From Deltaproteobacteria bacterium (GTDB lineage: Bacteria; Myxococcota_A; Polyangia; JAAYKL01), in the NCBI GenBank assembly GCA_016935665.1, contig JAFGQN010000151.1, positions 36,804 to 100,803 on the forward strand: DNA of 64,000 bases, in the 5' to 3' direction. Below, in pieces: positions 8,708 to 18,804 of the stretch. The notes under the pieces are model-generated. The model had not been told where the DNA came from. It made no database searches and was given only the letters and a program-made list of their open reading frames with translations. The stretch's first letter is position 1; each line of letters begins with the position of its first letter. The translations under genes and the position numbers were made by a program.

Positions 8708-8938
8708 TCAAAAAATCAGCCATCCTGGCGGGCCGTTGTTTTTTTGCTGGCCCCCGAGTGCAGCTACAGCGTAAAGCGCGTCCTTTGCGTTAGGGGATGC
8801 CGGAAATTTTTGTTTCTTCTTTTTGGCGTATGCATCAAGGACGGCAATTTCAGTTGTTGAAAGGACATTCAACGCCGGTGCTTCGGGATTGTAATGCGCT
8901 ATCCATCTGATTTTTAACTTCCGCCATGCGAGTGCGCA
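8708..8938 (-). mobile_element. Relic of an IS4/Tn5-type transposase, C-terminal part
   Basis: Reading the reverse strand from 8938 to a TGA at 8708-8710 gives CALAWRKLKIRWIAHYNPE, then APALNVLST, VLDAYAKKKKQ and finally LGGQQKNNGPPGWLIF. This is the pattern of the end of IS4-group (Tn5-like) transposases, where an ALAWR helix, a PDAP-like stretch and an LGG-x-KNNGxPGW block close the protein. No start codon, no catalytic DDE residues and no full element remain. The rest of 8496-9220 shows no gene that I can support. Confidence 0.5.
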
Positions 8939-9220
8939 TTTTGTTTGGTAAAAAATGTTCAGAATTCAAAATAGATACACTGCGGCAAAATGCTCTTTTT
9001 CGACTCAATATTGTGGAATTGTGTGATTTTGTCATGCCTGACAATACAAGGATTACATATCGTCACGATTTTGCTGGTGGCCAGGAATGCCATATATCGG
9101 GTAGACTATATTCCCATGGCATCAGCGCCTGTATACTTATGGTTTCGTCCTTTTGGTATTCAGCATCAATCGACTCAGACAGTTTTGTTTGTCGTAAAAC
9201 ATATGGTCGTTTTGGTTTGG

Positions 9221-12200
9221 TTATTTCACAATTACCGTATCTGTCCCCGAACGGCCATACGTTTCCGGCGCATACATTTCGTGGACTTTGGCCGGAGGCA
9301 CTGTAAATTCACCCGGGGTGGTGGCCCTGGCTTCATACGAATACGTGTAGACGCCATCCCACAACATCGTAGTAAACGCTTCAACCCGCTCATCTTTCAT
9401 GTTCTGATGTTCAAACCACGGCCTGTGCCACCACCAGAAATTTCGCTGATTCAATAATGATACATCTTCGACATTCTGTTGTACCGCCAATGCGGGATTC
9501 ACCGCTTCAAGACCCGCCGGTAACGGATCCACAAGCGCCACATGATATCGTCTTCCCGGCGCCACCATGGTTAATATCACTTTTACCCGCGCCCCCGCTT
9601 TAATATGCCACCCCCCTTTTTCGTCCCGCCACACATCTTCATCGTTGTTAACCGACATATACTCCCGTTTCACAGCAAATCCCTTTTCCATCGCCGCCAA
9701 CTGCAGACTCTTCGGTGCGTAATTCATCCCAATTCGATAATACATCCGTCCATCGCCGTTTTTTTCAATGACCAGATTCTCCGCCGTCACGGGTATCTGT
9801 TTCATCGGAATAGTCGTCTGGTGTCTTTCTGTGGTGCGGCCTTTGAACGTGTGCCCGGTGGTTACATTGTCGCCCAGCCATAGACGCGTTACAAAGTCCG
9901 GCGTTACTTTTTCCACTTTTTGAAAATAGTTGTCCAGGGCGATGAGCACGAACGCGTTTTCCTGGGTACTTTCCCATCTTCCTTCTTTACGATGAGCCAG
10001 CAGACCACTCATCAGTTTCATCACCAGCGGGTTTTGCCAGTCCTTTTCCAGCATTGCATTCAACCATATCGCGTCGACACGACGATTCGAGTGCATCAAC
10101 ACATATTCCCCATCTTCGTATTCCGTCACAAAATGAGCGGTTTTGGTGGTTTCCGACACACTGTTGTTGGCATTCTTCTTCAACCTGGACTGCAATTCAT
10201 CCAACCCGTCTGCGCTCTCATACAACCACCCCTGTGCTTCAAGAGGCATTTGTTTCAGGTTCACGCCCTTTAAGAAAACCTCAATATCTGCTGTGACATC
10301 ACTCCCCATTTTTTTAAGGACGTAAATGGCGTATGCGCGAATGGACTGTTTACTTTCAAGAGAATACCACTCCGGCAGGTACTGTTCGATATTGGTTAGA
10401 TAGTATTGGGCATTTTCCAGCACCTGCGCATCAACATCAAACCCTTTTTTCTTCGCAATAACCAATGCATGCGCCACATGCACATTCACAAACGGCCACG
10501 ATATTCCGCCCCGCTGCCACATCCCAAATCCATTGCGCCAATCCTGACGTTGCGATAGTTTTTTGATGGCCTTTTGCACCGCTTCTTTCAGTGCCGCTTC
10601 ATCCGGCTGGTCTTCGCTTTCAAAGGCTTTCAACACATCTTTCAGTGTGGCAATGGCAATTATTTTAGATGCCAGCTGTTCGCTGCACTCAAAGGGATAG
10701 TCCCTTAAATAAATGAAAGCATCGGTCAGTGTTTGCAGTCCAGTAGACGAGGTGGTCACTGTAAGGCCACCAAACTCTGTCCAAATGTCCCTGGGTGCTT
10801 TTACCGACTGAATGACGTGCGCATCAATGACGCTTCCGTACGTGGCAAACGACTCCGTGGTGGCCGGTGTCCATACCGGCAGAGTTACCTTCGCACTGTC
10901 CGCGTCCGATTGCGAGGCGGCAACCACCACAAAATCGGCTTTCCCTGCATTTGTGGCCAGGGTGGGGAACCGCACTTCCACCCGTCCATTGGCGGGGACG
11001 TCAATCCGTTTTCCCACCTCCGATTTTCCCGCTCCATTGTGGGATAATGCATTCATCGTTTTATCCATCACCACATTGCTTCCTCGCATTGCCACCGATA
11101 CCTGCTGCGATGTATCCGTGGTGTTTTGAACCACCACAGGAAACTCAAACCTGTCACCAAAATTCAAAAAACGGGGAGCAGACGGTCGAACCATCAACGG
11201 GAGCCGTACTGTCTGCATGGATTCGCCACTCCCAAACCGATTGGCCTCATCCGCAGCCACAGCCATCACTCGATAACGGGTCAGCGTATGAGGCAAATTG
11301 AATGAAACGCGAAGACGGCCATTGGCATCTGTAATAGCGGCGGGCTCATAAAAAGCCAACGCGTCGAAAATACTTCGGATCAAAATTGGAGCAGCTGCGT
11401 CTCCACCAGCTCCTGACTTTTTCATTTTTGGCACTGATGCGCGCGCCATTCCAGGCGCGGGCGGCGCAAGGCGATATAGCGGCCCCCCCCCGTCACCATC
11501 TGCCAATACCACTCCCGATTCCATGACCGGCATCACCGCCTGAGTCGCTACTAATGCTCCTTCCATGCCAGCCAGCCAGTTCAGATCCGCCGGTCTGAAG
11601 ATAAACCCTCTCGAATGGGCATCGATTACTTCCGGCGGCATCGGTGCAAAGAACGTCTCCATCGGGTCTTTTAGTGTATAGCCCGAAAGCGCCAACACGG
11701 CCTCGTCCACGACCCATATCGCCAGTTCTGCATTTTTAACCGGTTTCCCCGCATAATCTGTGACCAACACTTCTATCGCTGACTTTTCTGCCGGCTTCAA
11801 TACCTGTCGCTTTGGCATAACCTTTACGTCAAGGCGATTTTTGTACGACGAAACCTTTAATTCGATATTACCTGTAGCGGTTGATACCTTTCGGTAAGTC
11901 GTTCCGTTCTTTTCTTTGTCCATCACCCCTTCCACATCCACCTGCACCGTTGCAGCAGGTACTTCAAGAGTGCTCAACGGAACCGTTATGGTTTCGCTGT
12001 TGCTGTTCAATCGAATTCTTTTTTTGTACCGAATACCTTTCTTGCGCAGCGTCACCAACGCCTCGGCGGGATACACGGGGGATTGAATCAGCAGTGTCGC
12101 CATATCATCGGGATGGTATATGTCCTTATCCGGTATCAGCTGAACAGTATCACTTTTGTTTTGCACCATATCATCTTTACCATCGCCCTGAACCCACAAC

Positions 12201-15200
12201 CGAATAAACGATTTTGTCTGACGATTTTTCTCATCTTTAGTGGTGGCTTCCAGTCGATAGCTGCCCCCTTTGTTCGGCGCAAAGTGACACGTATGAACTG
12301 ATTTTTCAGATTGAAATGTACAACGGTTCACTTCTGTTTCGGTATCTGTTCGCACACCATCTTTCCAGTGCGCATCATTTCGAAAAAGTTTTACCAGCAC
12401 GGTGTCGTTAACGGTTCTGTTTCCCTCTATATCGGTCACCACCACATCCACAGGTATTTCAGAGTTGGCATTGAAAAAGTTTTTGTGCATCTTCAGTCCC
12501 ACATATCGTCTTGATGGATGAACCAGAATATTGGTGGATGAGGTCCATTGCTGACGATTGACATCCATCACGTGGGCCGACAAATTCACATTGGCCGGCA
12601 ATTGATTCGTCATGGACTGAAAATGAATCTTTAGTCTGTGGTTACCGTCCGCATCGGTCATACCCTTAAAATCAAAATGAGAATTTCCATCCGTATTTTT
12701 CTGCCAGAAACACCACCATGGATTAAATTCACCAAAATGAAAATCGCTGTGATTCGGGGGCGTGTAGGATGCTGTTGACGTGCCTACCGTCCAGTTTACC
12801 TCAGCACCAAAGAGCGCTTCTCCGGTGTAAAAACTGGCAGACACTATGGCTTCCTGCGTTTGTCCCAGCACGTGCACATCGCCAGACACCGAAGTGGTCA
12901 CTTCGAATTCAGGTCGACGGAATTCCTGGACGTCAAAGTAGATGTAGCGATATTTGTACGGAAAGGCCAAACCCGAGTCATTGGTTTGCAGTTCAATAAA
13001 CGCTCTTCCAGTATTCATGTTTTCAGGCAGCTTCGTCGAAATATGAAAACCGCCAATGTCACTCAGGTTCGCCGATCCGTTGGCAATCTCGTTGCCTTGT
13101 GGACCTGTCATTGTCCACATCACTTTTTTGGAAGGTCGGACTCTACTGGACACTGTTCCCGCCCTGTTCATTTCCATTTCGCGCATCCAGCCTTTCACAT
13201 GAAGTGTTTCACCAGGTTTGTACATGCCCCTGTCTGTTGCGCTGTATACCGAAAGGCTATTATCGGGAGTTGTGTTCACCCATCCTCGACCGCTGCCCAC
13301 GTGTCCACGTGTCCCTGGAATATGAATCATCATATCCGAATCGGTTTTTACCGCCAGGAATGCAGCGCCCTCCTTTCCCAATTTCACTTCCGACAGGCCA
13401 GATTCATCACTGCGGCCCGCCACTTTATTGTCGGGCCACAAAACGATTTTCGCGTTGACTTTTGGCTCGCCCGTTTTCAGAGAACTCACGAATGCCAACA
13501 TGCCATTTGTTTCCTTGAACGTGGACACGCCAATATCGGTCACCTGTACCCACACCAGCACCTCCTGTCTGTCCCACCTGTTCTTTGGCTGTTTGGTTGG
13601 TGCCACCCACAATGCAAACTGACCGCTGCCATTTTTGAGATACGGTTCAAAATTAATCGTCACACTTTGCCATTTGTCATTGGTTTTCAGCTTCGCGGTC
13701 GCATCATGCAGTACTTTGCCTGGCATTTCGTCCGACGGTTCATCAGTGTATCGCCTATTATCCACCCACTCGAAAAAAGGAATAGCATCCGCCGCGTCTA
13801 CGCTGTGAATTTTAATTTTCAATTTGCCCAGGTTCACTGCATGTACCTGCAGCGCCTTCTTTAAGAAGGGCGACAGCGTCACCAGTTTATCCGGCGGTCC
13901 AATCAATGTCGGACGCAGCTGGTCGGTTACAATTTTATACGTCGCGTCCGTTTTCAGATGTTGACCGTGCTCATCTGTCAGCTCCTTTTTAAGTTCCACC
14001 GTGTACCTGGTGCTACCTTCTTTCAGCCCACTGATACTCAATCCATTTCCATGCCACTGAATCTCCATGTTGTTGATGTTCGGAGATACACTCACATACG
14101 CGTCTTTAAATTTGCTCACATCAAGCGCGTTGTTAAACCGCACGTAAATGCTGTCATCCGGACGACATTTTTCAACACCGCCACATCCCACTTCTACCAC
14201 CTGCAACGGCCCATAGGTCGAAAACTGCGTAATTTGAGCGGCCGCTGTTTTCAAAGGGCCCTCCGCTGATGGCGCGCCCTTTTTCAAAGAAACATTTATC
14301 GTTGTATTTTTTTTAAACGGATCATGGTGCAAAACCATCCGATGAGCATGGGATTCATTTGCATTTCCACCCATTTGCCGGCGCCATTTTTCTTGCTCGT
14401 CATTTGGAGCCATTCGAAATGAAACCGGTTTTCCCGCTTCATTAATCCCCAACCATTCCAGAATCTGCTTTTCGTTCACGTTCTGGTCAAAATCCAGCAC
14501 CACAGGCTCGTCCAGCTTATTCCCCTCCCCCAAAGGATGCGCCACACTCATTTTAACGGGCGGTGTTTCGAACGTGTAACTTATCTCATCATGAAGCGTT
14601 GCACCATCCACTGCAGCAATGCCTTTGGGAATTCGCACCTGGTACTTCGTGGCCATGGGCAGTCGTTTTGTAGGTCTGAAGAACAGAGTCTGAGTTCCCA
14701 ACCATTCCCATTCGCCTTCTACTTTTGGCGTCATTTTAACTGGCGGTTTTTTGGTGATGGCACCATCCGACACCGCTGTCATCGGCCTGGAAAACGTGAT
14801 ACTTATCTGTGTTGCGATGTCCACCTTTCCCGATGGCGCATATCGGAGCACCGTCATTTTTTTGTCGTTGCTATCATTCGGTTTTTGTCCGCTTTCAGGT
14901 GTCCAGTTGGCCTCAATGATTTTTCCTTTTGTGGGTGCAGGTTTGGAGGCTTTTCGCATGGCAAACAAATTTTCGATTTTATTCGGCGATCGTTTATCAC
15001 CGGTTCGGTTCAACAATTTACGTACGGTCTCATCATCCAGCCACTCTCCCTCAACCGTTTTAGGCGGCGATACATTGGCCGGCTCCGTTGACTCCGTTAT
15101 TTCCAATACCAACCCCTCTTCGTCCGCCTCTGTCGAAAAATGAATGTCTCGGTCATCATCGCTTTTCATGGCGTTTGACCCATCACTTTTCTTTGTGCTG

Positions 15201-15295
15201 GTTGTTACTACTTTGATAGATGGTGTGGGATGGCAACAACTCATCACAATGGCAATCAGTCCCCACATCACACTGTTTTTCATTAAATTTTGCAT
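9221..15295 (-). CDS. Giant bacterial alpha-2-macroglobulin lipoprotein with thioester motif
   Basis: 2,024 residues from the ATG at 15293-15295, which follows GGAG by 7 nt and opens a lipoprotein signal ending VMSCC. Bacterial alpha-2-macroglobulins trap attacking proteases: cleavage of a bait region lets an internal Cys-Gln thioester bind the attacker. Visible parts: early MG-type domains; the A2M_N hallmark ATDRGMYKPGETLHVKGW (residues about 680-700); VQEFRRPEFEV; a Gly/Ala/Pro-rich segment with MARASVPKMKKSGAGG that could be the bait; the A2M-domain block ITDANGRLRVSFNLP; and the thioester CSEQ near residue 1535 in YPFECSEQL, followed by helical toroid repeats. No pbpC partner lies beside it, unlike many bacterial homologues. 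A leucyl aminopeptidase is divergent, 217 bp away. Confidence 0.95.
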   Translation of the reverse strand: MQNLMKNSVMWGLIAIVMSCCHPTPSIKVVTTSTKKSDGSNAMKSDDDRDIHFSTEADEEGLVLEITESTEPANVSPPKTVEGEWLDDETVRKLLNRTGDKRSPNKIENLFAMRKASKPAPTKGKIIEANWTPESGQKPNDSNDKKMTVLRYAPSGKVDIATQISITFSRPMTAVSDGAITKKPPVKMTPKVEGEWEWLGTQTLFFRPTKRLPMATKYQVRIPKGIAAVDGATLHDEISYTFETPPVKMSVAHPLGEGNKLDEPVVLDFDQNVNEKQILEWLGINEAGKPVSFRMAPNDEQEKWRRQMGGNANESHAHRMVLHHDPFKKNTTINVSLKKGAPSAEGPLKTAAAQITQFSTYGPLQVVEVGCGGVEKCRPDDSIYVRFNNALDVSKFKDAYVSVSPNINNMEIQWHGNGLSISGLKEGSTRYTVELKKELTDEHGQHLKTDATYKIVTDQLRPTLIGPPDKLVTLSPFLKKALQVHAVNLGKLKIKIHSVDAADAIPFFEWVDNRRYTDEPSDEMPGKVLHDATAKLKTNDKWQSVTINFEPYLKNGSGQFALWVAPTKQPKNRWDRQEVLVWVQVTDIGVSTFKETNGMLAFVSSLKTGEPKVNAKIVLWPDNKVAGRSDESGLSEVKLGKEGAAFLAVKTDSDMMIHIPGTRGHVGSGRGWVNTTPDNSLSVYSATDRGMYKPGETLHVKGWMREMEMNRAGTVSSRVRPSKKVMWTMTGPQGNEIANGSANLSDIGGFHISTKLPENMNTGRAFIELQTNDSGLAFPYKYRYIYFDVQEFRRPEFEVTTSVSGDVHVLGQTQEAIVSASFYTGEALFGAEVNWTVGTSTASYTPPNHSDFHFGEFNPWWCFWQKNTDGNSHFDFKGMTDADGNHRLKIHFQSMTNQLPANVNLSAHVMDVNRQQWTSSTNILVHPSRRYVGLKMHKNFFNANSEIPVDVVVTDIEGNRTVNDTVLVKLFRNDAHWKDGVRTDTETEVNRCTFQSEKSVHTCHFAPNKGGSYRLEATTKDEKNRQTKSFIRLWVQGDGKDDMVQNKSDTVQLIPDKDIYHPDDMATLLIQSPVYPAEALVTLRKKGIRYKKRIRLNSNSETITVPLSTLEVPAATVQVDVEGVMDKEKNGTTYRKVSTATGNIELKVSSYKNRLDVKVMPKRQVLKPAEKSAIEVLVTDYAGKPVKNAELAIWVVDEAVLALSGYTLKDPMETFFAPMPPEVIDAHSRGFIFRPADLNWLAGMEGALVATQAVMPVMESGVVLADGDGGGPLYRLAPPAPGMARASVPKMKKSGAGGDAAAPILIRSIFDALAFYEPAAITDANGRLRVSFNLPHTLTRYRVMAVAADEANRFGSGESMQTVRLPLMVRPSAPRFLNFGDRFEFPVVVQNTTDTSQQVSVAMRGSNVVMDKTMNALSHNGAGKSEVGKRIDVPANGRVEVRFPTLATNAGKADFVVVAASQSDADSAKVTLPVWTPATTESFATYGSVIDAHVIQSVKAPRDIWTEFGGLTVTTSSTGLQTLTDAFIYLRDYPFECSEQLASKIIAIATLKDVLKAFESEDQPDEAALKEAVQKAIKKLSQRQDWRNGFGMWQRGGISWPFVNVHVAHALVIAKKKGFDVDAQVLENAQYYLTNIEQYLPEWYSLESKQSIRAYAIYVLKKMGSDVTADIEVFLKGVNLKQMPLEAQGWLYESADGLDELQSRLKKNANNSVSETTKTAHFVTEYEDGEYVLMHSNRRVDAIWLNAMLEKDWQNPLVMKLMSGLLAHRKEGRWESTQENAFVLIALDNYFQKVEKVTPDFVTRLWLGDNVTTGHTFKGRTTERHQTTIPMKQIPVTAENLVIEKNGDGRMYYRIGMNYAPKSLQLAAMEKGFAVKREYMSVNNDEDVWRDEKGGWHIKAGARVKVILTMVAPGRRYHVALVDPLPAGLEAVNPALAVQQNVEDVSLLNQRNFWWWHRPWFEHQNMKDERVEAFTTMLWDGVYTYSYEARATTPGEFTVPPAKVHEMYAPETYGRSGTDTVIVK

Positions 15296-15512
15296 TGATT
15301 CTCCATCAGAATTGGGGGGTTGTTTGAAACCCAACGGCGTTTTGTCGATGTTTAAAATATAGCAACCGCTCGTTAATACTTCAAATTCGCACCCGGTTTC
15401 TTTCATCTGACGTATATACTTTCGCCTGGCACTAAAAAATTTAAGGGCGAAAACATTGAATTGGTGTACACTTTCAAGGAGCGTATTGTTTATATCAGGA
15501 GCCTATTTATTT

Positions 15513-16946
15513 ATGACAACAGCATCCTTTTCGGCAAAAACCAGGAAACCAACTCTATTGGCGGGTGACTTTGTCATCCTCCCCTATCTCGACGCAAAAA
15601 CACCCGCGTTTGACCAGCGTCTGTTGCCTGACGATTACCAAACGTTACCGATACCCGACAAAAAGGGCGAATTCCGTATCGTCTCTCTAACTGCCATATC
15701 TCGCAAGCAAATTGCCGTAGCCGTCTGCCGCCTCGACCTGGAACACCAGGCTGCGTTTCGGCAGGCCCGCCAAATGGTGACCAAAGCACTGGCCCAATGT
15801 GAATCGCTGGGCTGCAAACGGGTAGTTACTTTGGTGGATAAAGCCCATCCGCGCCTGGCTAGCGCCGTTTGCGAAGGTGCTCTCACTGGTGGATACCAGT
15901 TCGATAAATATCTTTCCAAAAAGAAACCGCCTATTTCGGTAGTCTTGTACAGTCCCTTTGGCAACACGCACTTCAGGTCATCACGCATCGTATCCGAGTG
16001 TATCAATTATGCCAGGGATACATTGAACGAACCCCCTGTTGCCATTCACCCCGTCAGCCTCGCCGCGGCGTACAGGGAAACCGGAAAGGTCCATGGTCTG
16101 AAGGTAACAGTCTGGGACGAACAAAAATTAGCCCGTGAAAAATGCGGTGGCATCCTGGCTGTAGGAGGTGGAAGCGCCACCAAACCGCGGCTGGTCGTGG
16201 CGCAGTATGCACCCGCCAAAGCGAAATGCCACCTGGGCCTCGTGGGCAAGGGAATTACTTTCGATTCCGGAGGCTACAGTCTGAAACCATCCAAAAGTAT
16301 GGCCGAAATGAAGTTTGATATGGGCGGCGCGGCTATGATGTTTGGGGCAGCGTGCGCCATCGCATCTCTAAAACTGCCGATTCGCGTCACTGCATGGATG
16401 CCCCTTGCCCATAATGCCATCAGCCAGGACGCGTACAATATTTCCGACGTGATTTCCACCCGCAGCGGTCAAACAGTGGAAGTGCTCAACACCGACGCCG
16501 AAGGTCGCATCATCCTGGCAGACGCCCTTGCTTTGGCATGCGAAGAAAAACCCGATTATCTTATCGATTCCGCCACCCTCACCGGCGCGGCAGTGGTGGC
16601 CCTGGGAGAAGATATTGCCGCTTTGTACGGGGACAACCGTGCGTTCAATGATTTACTCATGAATGCCGGAGTGGAAGCCGGCGAGGACCTGTGGCCCATG
16701 CCGTTGCACACAGGATACGACGAACAGCTTAAGTCAACTATTGCCGATATGAAAAACACTGGTGGGTCATGGGGTGGCTCCATCACTGCAGCGCTCTTTT
16801 TAAAACGATTTGTCAAAAATGTGAATAACTGGATACATCTCGATATTGCCGGTCCTGGATGCAAGGCCGACGCCCTTGACCACCTTGGAAAAGGCGCCAA
16901 AGGATTTGGTATCGCCACCATCGTGGAATTCGCCAAATCCCTTTAA
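15513..16946 (+). CDS. pepA: Leucyl aminopeptidase (M17)
   Basis: 477 residues from the ATG at 15513-15515, preceded by CAGGAG 11 nt upstream. The frame also runs back to a TTG at 15456, which lacks a ribosome site. It is a two-metal aminopeptidase that removes N-terminal residues, often Leu, from peptides. The M17 catalytic domain shows GKGITFDSGGYSLKPS with the metal-binding Lys and Asp, MKFDMGGAA, and the signature NTDAEGRI near residue 330 with the second metal Asp/Glu and the catalytic Arg. The N-terminal domain (residues 1-160) is poorly conserved, as usual. The start MTTASFSAKT may be cytoplasmic. If the TTG were used, a short hydrophobic leader would appear. It is divergent from the alpha-2-macroglobulin gene and convergent with the sulfatase-like gene. 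Confidence 0.93.
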   Translation: MTTASFSAKTRKPTLLAGDFVILPYLDAKTPAFDQRLLPDDYQTLPIPDKKGEFRIVSLTAISRKQIAVAVCRLDLEHQAAFRQARQMVTKALAQCESLGCKRVVTLVDKAHPRLASAVCEGALTGGYQFDKYLSKKKPPISVVLYSPFGNTHFRSSRIVSECINYARDTLNEPPVAIHPVSLAAAYRETGKVHGLKVTVWDEQKLAREKCGGILAVGGGSATKPRLVVAQYAPAKAKCHLGLVGKGITFDSGGYSLKPSKSMAEMKFDMGGAAMMFGAACAIASLKLPIRVTAWMPLAHNAISQDAYNISDVISTRSGQTVEVLNTDAEGRIILADALALACEEKPDYLIDSATLTGAAVVALGEDIAALYGDNRAFNDLLMNAGVEAGEDLWPMPLHTGYDEQLKSTIADMKNTGGSWGGSITAALFLKRFVKNVNNWIHLDIAGPGCKADALDHLGKGAKGFGIATIVEFAKSL

Positions 16947-16981
16947 TCTTTTTTGCTTCGCGTGGCCACTGTCACAACAGA

Positions 16982-18685
16982 CTATTCAATATAGCCAGCG
17001 GCTTTTAACGCATCAAGGGTTTCGTCATCCAACTGACGGACGGGTTTATCTTCGCCTTTTTTTGTGGGTTTTCCCACAAACCTCGCTGCGTCCTTTAATT
17101 CATTGAGCCAACGTTTTTCGGATGCGGCCTGTTTATCCGCCTCGGCGAAAATATTGTGCTGTTCGCCTGGATCGTTATTTAGGTCGTACAGCTCATACCT
17201 CGGTCCGGGAATTTGCAAAGACGGATTTTCCTGCCACTCTTTGCTTTTATGTTTTCCCCCCATAGGCGTCCAGTCCACATTTTCGTAGCGAATCAATTTC
17301 ATTCCGTTTTTGCGCGCCGCCTGCCGCTTCACCCCCTGGGCATCATAAGCGCTCAAAATCACCTTCTCAAAGGTTCGATCATCGATGTCGACAAAAACCG
17401 ATTGTCCCCACTTTGTTTTTGAACCCAACCCCGCCAAATGCATCAGAGTTGGTGCAATATCCGTATGCGTTCCACCCGCTTCAAATACGCCCTGCTCTCC
17501 CACATTAGTACTGTGCACAATAAAAGGCACACGCAATACCGGTTCCCACATGTGCCATGCATGCTGAAAACAGTCGTGATCTCCAAAAATCTCCCCGTGA
17601 TCTCCAGTAACCACCAGGGCCACCTCAGTCCACAATCGTTCGCCGTGCAACCACTCCACTAATTGCCCTATCATTTTATCAACATAGTGAAGCTCATCGT
17701 TGTATGCTGCTTTAATTCCCGCCACCTCTTCATCGGTCAACGGATGGACGCTTTCTTTTTTGGGCGCGCGAATCACATTGAACTGGTTTTTTGAAAAAAG
17801 CCGTTCATTTTCCGGAGCGTTATAAGGAGCGTGTGTATCTGTAATAAACAGAACACATAAAAAATCACTGCCTTTTACCTTTTCCATCCAATCAATGGCG
17901 TCCTCCACAATGGTTTTTGCCCGCGGAAAATCGCCATATTCAGCGGCATCCTTAAAAATATCGAATCCCTGATGGTACAGCCACTTTTTTTGAATGAGAG
18001 GATTACCAATAAAGGCGCCCGTGCGATAACCCTTTTTTTTAAAACGCTCTCCCAGAGTTTGCACATGTGCCGGCAGTTTTCTGTCGTTCAGTTCCATACC
18101 ATGCACGTTTTTGGGAACCCCCGTCAAAATCGTAGTGAAGCTGGGCCTCGTCCACGACGAGTTACTAACCCAGTCCGTCAGCACGACCCCTTCTTTGGCC
18201 AACTGATTTAAATTGGGTGTGGTCGTTTCCATCGATCCATACACACCCATATGTTCGGCGTTAATGGCGTCCAGCACCACCAGTATCACTGGTCTTTTTC
18301 CGGAATTGTCAATCTTCCACGAATCCGGCCTCTTTCTTACCTCTAAACCGGCGTAATAATAATGAGATGTCATGCCATCTGGCGTTCTCTCTTCGGCACT
18401 TGCTTCCCTTTTTGGCACGGCATCCGCCATATCGCCCTTTAATTTAGTCCTCAAAAGCGCGTTATCTTCATCCGCGAGAGCCGTTTGCCTTTCAGCAGCA
18501 GCAACTGTTTTTTCTCCCTTTTTTACAACACTCGCCATATCCCTCAAATGGTTCGGTTCATTCGAGAAATACTCATCAGATACTGCATTTTTCTCATGAA
18601 CGTCGCCAGGACTGGCGCCACATCCCGCAAACACGGTGATGTACACAATTAAAAAGGAGTAAAAAAATAGTCGCTTCCCGGTCAT
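16982..18685 (-). CDS. Sulfatase-fold (alkaline phosphatase superfamily) lipoprotein lacking CxPxR
   Basis: 567 residues from the ATG at 18683-18685, which opens a lipoprotein signal ending TVFAGC. The frame reaches 18826 but overlaps the divergent promoter. A charged Ala/Lys/Glu-rich linker follows, then a sulfatase domain from VILVVLDAINAEHMGVYG. Metal-site pieces are visible: ITDTHAPYNAP, VVTGDHGEIFGDH and THTDIAPTLMHLAG. At the nucleophile position, where sulfatases have CxPxR or SxPxR that is turned into formylglycine, this protein has SSWTRPSF, so a formylglycine is not possible at the usual place. The enzyme could be a phosphodiesterase or phosphotransferase with a Ser/Thr nucleophile, or a non-standard sulfatase. 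Confidence 0.85.
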   Translation of the reverse strand: MTGKRLFFYSFLIVYITVFAGCGASPGDVHEKNAVSDEYFSNEPNHLRDMASVVKKGEKTVAAAERQTALADEDNALLRTKLKGDMADAVPKREASAEERTPDGMTSHYYYAGLEVRKRPDSWKIDNSGKRPVILVVLDAINAEHMGVYGSMETTTPNLNQLAKEGVVLTDWVSNSSWTRPSFTTILTGVPKNVHGMELNDRKLPAHVQTLGERFKKKGYRTGAFIGNPLIQKKWLYHQGFDIFKDAAEYGDFPRAKTIVEDAIDWMEKVKGSDFLCVLFITDTHAPYNAPENERLFSKNQFNVIRAPKKESVHPLTDEEVAGIKAAYNDELHYVDKMIGQLVEWLHGERLWTEVALVVTGDHGEIFGDHDCFQHAWHMWEPVLRVPFIVHSTNVGEQGVFEAGGTHTDIAPTLMHLAGLGSKTKWGQSVFVDIDDRTFEKVILSAYDAQGVKRQAARKNGMKLIRYENVDWTPMGGKHKSKEWQENPSLQIPGPRYELYDLNNDPGEQHNIFAEADKQAASEKRWLNELKDAARFVGKPTKKGEDKPVRQLDDETLDALKAAGYIE

Positions 18686-18769
18686 GGCGCCAACAGCATA
18701 TCGAATCTTCCATGTTTTCCCACTGTTTTTTCGCAGGGTGAGCAAATCCTGCAAAAAAATTCCATATAT

Positions 18770-18798
18770 TTGACTAGCCGTATCCTTTCCGATACGAT
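18770..18798 (+). promoter_or_regulatory. Sigma-70-type promoter directly before a start codon
   Basis: TTGACT (18770-18775), a 17-bp spacer and TACGAT (18793-18798). The ATG of the coiled-coil gene is at 18805, exactly where transcription would be expected to start, and there is no ribosome site between, so the message may be leaderless. Prediction from sequence only. Confidence 0.5.
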
Positions 18799-18804
18799 TG
18801 GCTA

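Noticed and set aside
8529..8774. 81-codon plus-strand frame
   Set aside because: It overlaps the IS4-type relic on the other strand, no family is recognised and the composition is poor.
12860..13864. 334-codon plus-strand open frame inside the alpha-2-macroglobulin gene
   Set aside because: It lies opposite a well-supported coding frame, its translation is Cys/His-rich with no domain, and such long shadows are expected opposite a 6-kb gene.
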